Shown in pieces: positions 4,826 through 5,884 of a DNA stretch of 5,884 nt (the first letter of the stretch is position 1; every line of letters begins with the position of its first letter). The DNA is from Bryobacterales bacterium (lineage in GTDB: Bacteria > Acidobacteriota > Terriglobia > Bryobacterales > Bryobacteraceae), in the NCBI GenBank assembly GCA_003164075.1, contig PLRZ01000085.1, positions 12,003 through 17,886 on the forward strand. The letters run 5' to 3'. The position numbers and the translations under genes are program-made. The notes beneath the pieces are model-generated. The model saw nothing but the letters and a program-made list of their open reading frames with translations. It made no database searches and had not been told where the DNA came from.

Positions 4826-5884
4826 CTACCGGCCCAACCAGCCTCCCGTCAGAGCTTTCAGGCGTTTCCCGACGCGCTGCGAAAAGCTCTCACCGGGCGG
4901 TTGGACCGTGGCCGCCGGCGCCGCCGTCAGCACCGCGTTGGGGTTGCCGAAGTCCATCGGCGGAGATACTACGCACGGCTGTTCCCCGGCAAAACGAACC
5001 AGCGTATTCAGCACGGCATATTGGCGGCGGGAGCGCTGCCCGTCTTTTTTCTCGATGCATACCGAAAACCCCGAGTACTCCTCTCCCCCCGCGCCTTTCC
5101 CCTTGCCGCCGGAAAAGTGAACCGGCTGGAGTTCCACCGGTGAGTAGCCAATCAGGTTTCGCTCGATATACTCCGTTTCGTAACGGTGGCGCCGTATGCT
5201 CCACACAAACACCCGGAAGCTGTCGAAATCGTACGGCCGCGTGCCATCGCCCACCGTTGTCCACAGCCAGGTATCCTTTTGCTGGTCGCCATCCCTTACG
5301 CTCCCGAGCGAAAAGTAGGACACGATGCGGTGGCCTTCCGCATATTGCGCCACTTCGTCGGGGATTGCCATTCTGAGCCGCCGCGTCAGCACCCAGCCGG
5401 CCTGTCCCTCGGGAGCCCGCACCAGGCTCCAATCGTCAGTTGCCGCGGGCGGCTCCGCATTCGGAGGCTCCGGCGGCTCTTCGTCCGGCGCATCGCTCTT
5501 CGAAAGCTCCAGCCAGTTCGCCGGTGGGGGAGGCGGCACGGGCATGGGCGGAGGAGGATACGGCTGCGCCTTGCCCTTCCTGGTGGCCTTGGCCTTCTTC
5601 ACCGGCGGCGGGATCAGCGACTTGCGCGGCAGATCCGTGCGCGGCCGTATGATGTGCGTCAGCACGTCCACCTTGTCGTTTTCTTTAAGTGTCAGGAAAC
5701 TGGGCGACCTGGCGGCGGGCTGGATGTGTACCCGAAGATCGCTATCCGTGGTGGCCCTCCCTTGCGAAGCCATCCCGGCGGCGCGCCCGGCGAGGGCTTT
5801 CAATCCCGCCATGTCCTCGGAGCCCAGCAACTGCCGCTGCTCCGTCCAGCCCTCGGCGCCATTGGGAGCCCGCACTCGTAGAAA
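4826..5884 (-). CDS. SH3-domain protein with proline-rich insertion, C-terminal part (5' end outside window)
   Basis: The frame is open to the right edge (5884), so the N-terminus and any signal peptide are missing; the GTG at 5875 is internal. At least 352 residues are present. Numbered from 5875, residues 1-17 with the three before them ('FLRVRAPNGAEGWTEQRQLL') are the end of one bacterial SH3 domain. A second SH3 begins at about 40 ('TTDSDLRVHIQPAARS') and ends at about 148-168 ('DWSLVRAPEGQAGWVLTRRL'). Its two halves are split by residues about 78-146, a Lys-rich then Pro-rich segment with two polyproline runs and acidic Pro repeats. A beta-rich C-terminal domain (about 180-300, many Trp/Tyr, 'WLWTTVGDGTRPYDFDSF') follows, then a low-complexity tail. 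Bacterial SH3 domains are often in exported cell-wall or peptide-binding proteins; the role here is unknown. TAG is at 4826-4828. Confidence 0.8.
   Translation of the reverse strand, partial: FLRVRAPNGAEGWTEQRQLLGSEDMAGLKALAGRAAGMASQGRATTDSDLRVHIQPAARSPSFLTLKENDKVDVLTHIIRPRTDLPRKSLIPPPVKKAKATRKGKAQPYPPPPMPVPPPPPANWLELSKSDAPDEEPPEPPNAEPPAATDDWSLVRAPEGQAGWVLTRRLRMAIPDEVAQYAEGHRIVSYFSLGSVRDGDQQKDTWLWTTVGDGTRPYDFDSFRVFVWSIRRHRYETEYIERNLIGYSPVELQPVHFSGGKGKGAGGEEYSGFSVCIEKKDGQRSRRQYAVLNTLVRFAGEQPCVVSPPMDFGNPNAVLTAAPAATVQPPGESFSQRVGKRLKALTGGWLGR

Noticed and set aside
5186..5881. A 231-residue plus-strand open frame opposite the SH3 gene.
   Set aside because: It is rich in Arg, Pro and His, as expected from an antisense frame of a GC-rich gene. 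It has no recognisable domain, and the minus strand shows clear SH3 motifs.

Overview
The window looks like chromosomal DNA from a high-GC Gram-negative soil bacterium, most probably an Acidobacteriota member of the Solibacter/Bryobacter type. This rests on the kinds of protein encoded: an acidobacterial-style XerC-like integrase, an Hfq-like protein with a long N-terminal arm, and a proline-rich SH3 protein. It is an inference from family resemblance; no search was run.

Left part (1-1673, + strand): the distal end of a peptide (Opp/Dpp type) ABC importer operon. The solute-binding protein is cut by the left window edge and its stop abuts the start of an OppD/DppD-like ATPase. The ATPase has every nucleotide-binding motif but breaks off where the family's cysteine-containing C-terminal tail should begin, and no second ATPase follows.

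Middle part (about 1564-2876, + strand): a tyrosine recombinase whose reading frame starts inside the 3' end of the ATPase gene. It keeps the Lys, His-x-x-Arg, His and Tyr catalytic positions, but the first catalytic Arg is His. An 82-residue protein of unknown function follows through an ATGA overlap and a strong Shine-Dalgarno sequence. This looks like a small integrated or remnant element that interrupted or trimmed the transporter operon. An intergenic stretch of 157 bases with a hairpin closes it.

Right part (3034-5884): a small TPR protein (-) is divergent from a cysteine-rich protein of unknown function (+), with only 24 bases between the two starts and a near-symmetric -10 element in the gap. 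The cysteine-rich gene is followed at 23 bases by a YciA-like acyl-CoA thioesterase (+). A hairpin containing a run of nine C separates the thioesterase from a convergent Hfq-like RNA-binding protein (-). Upstream of that lies the 3' part of a long SH3-domain protein (-) that leaves through the right edge.

No tRNA, rRNA, CRISPR array or complete insertion sequence was seen. The items most worth a second look are the transporter/integrase junction with its coupled orphan gene, the substituted recombinase active site, the shared divergent promoter, and the unusual Hfq-like protein.
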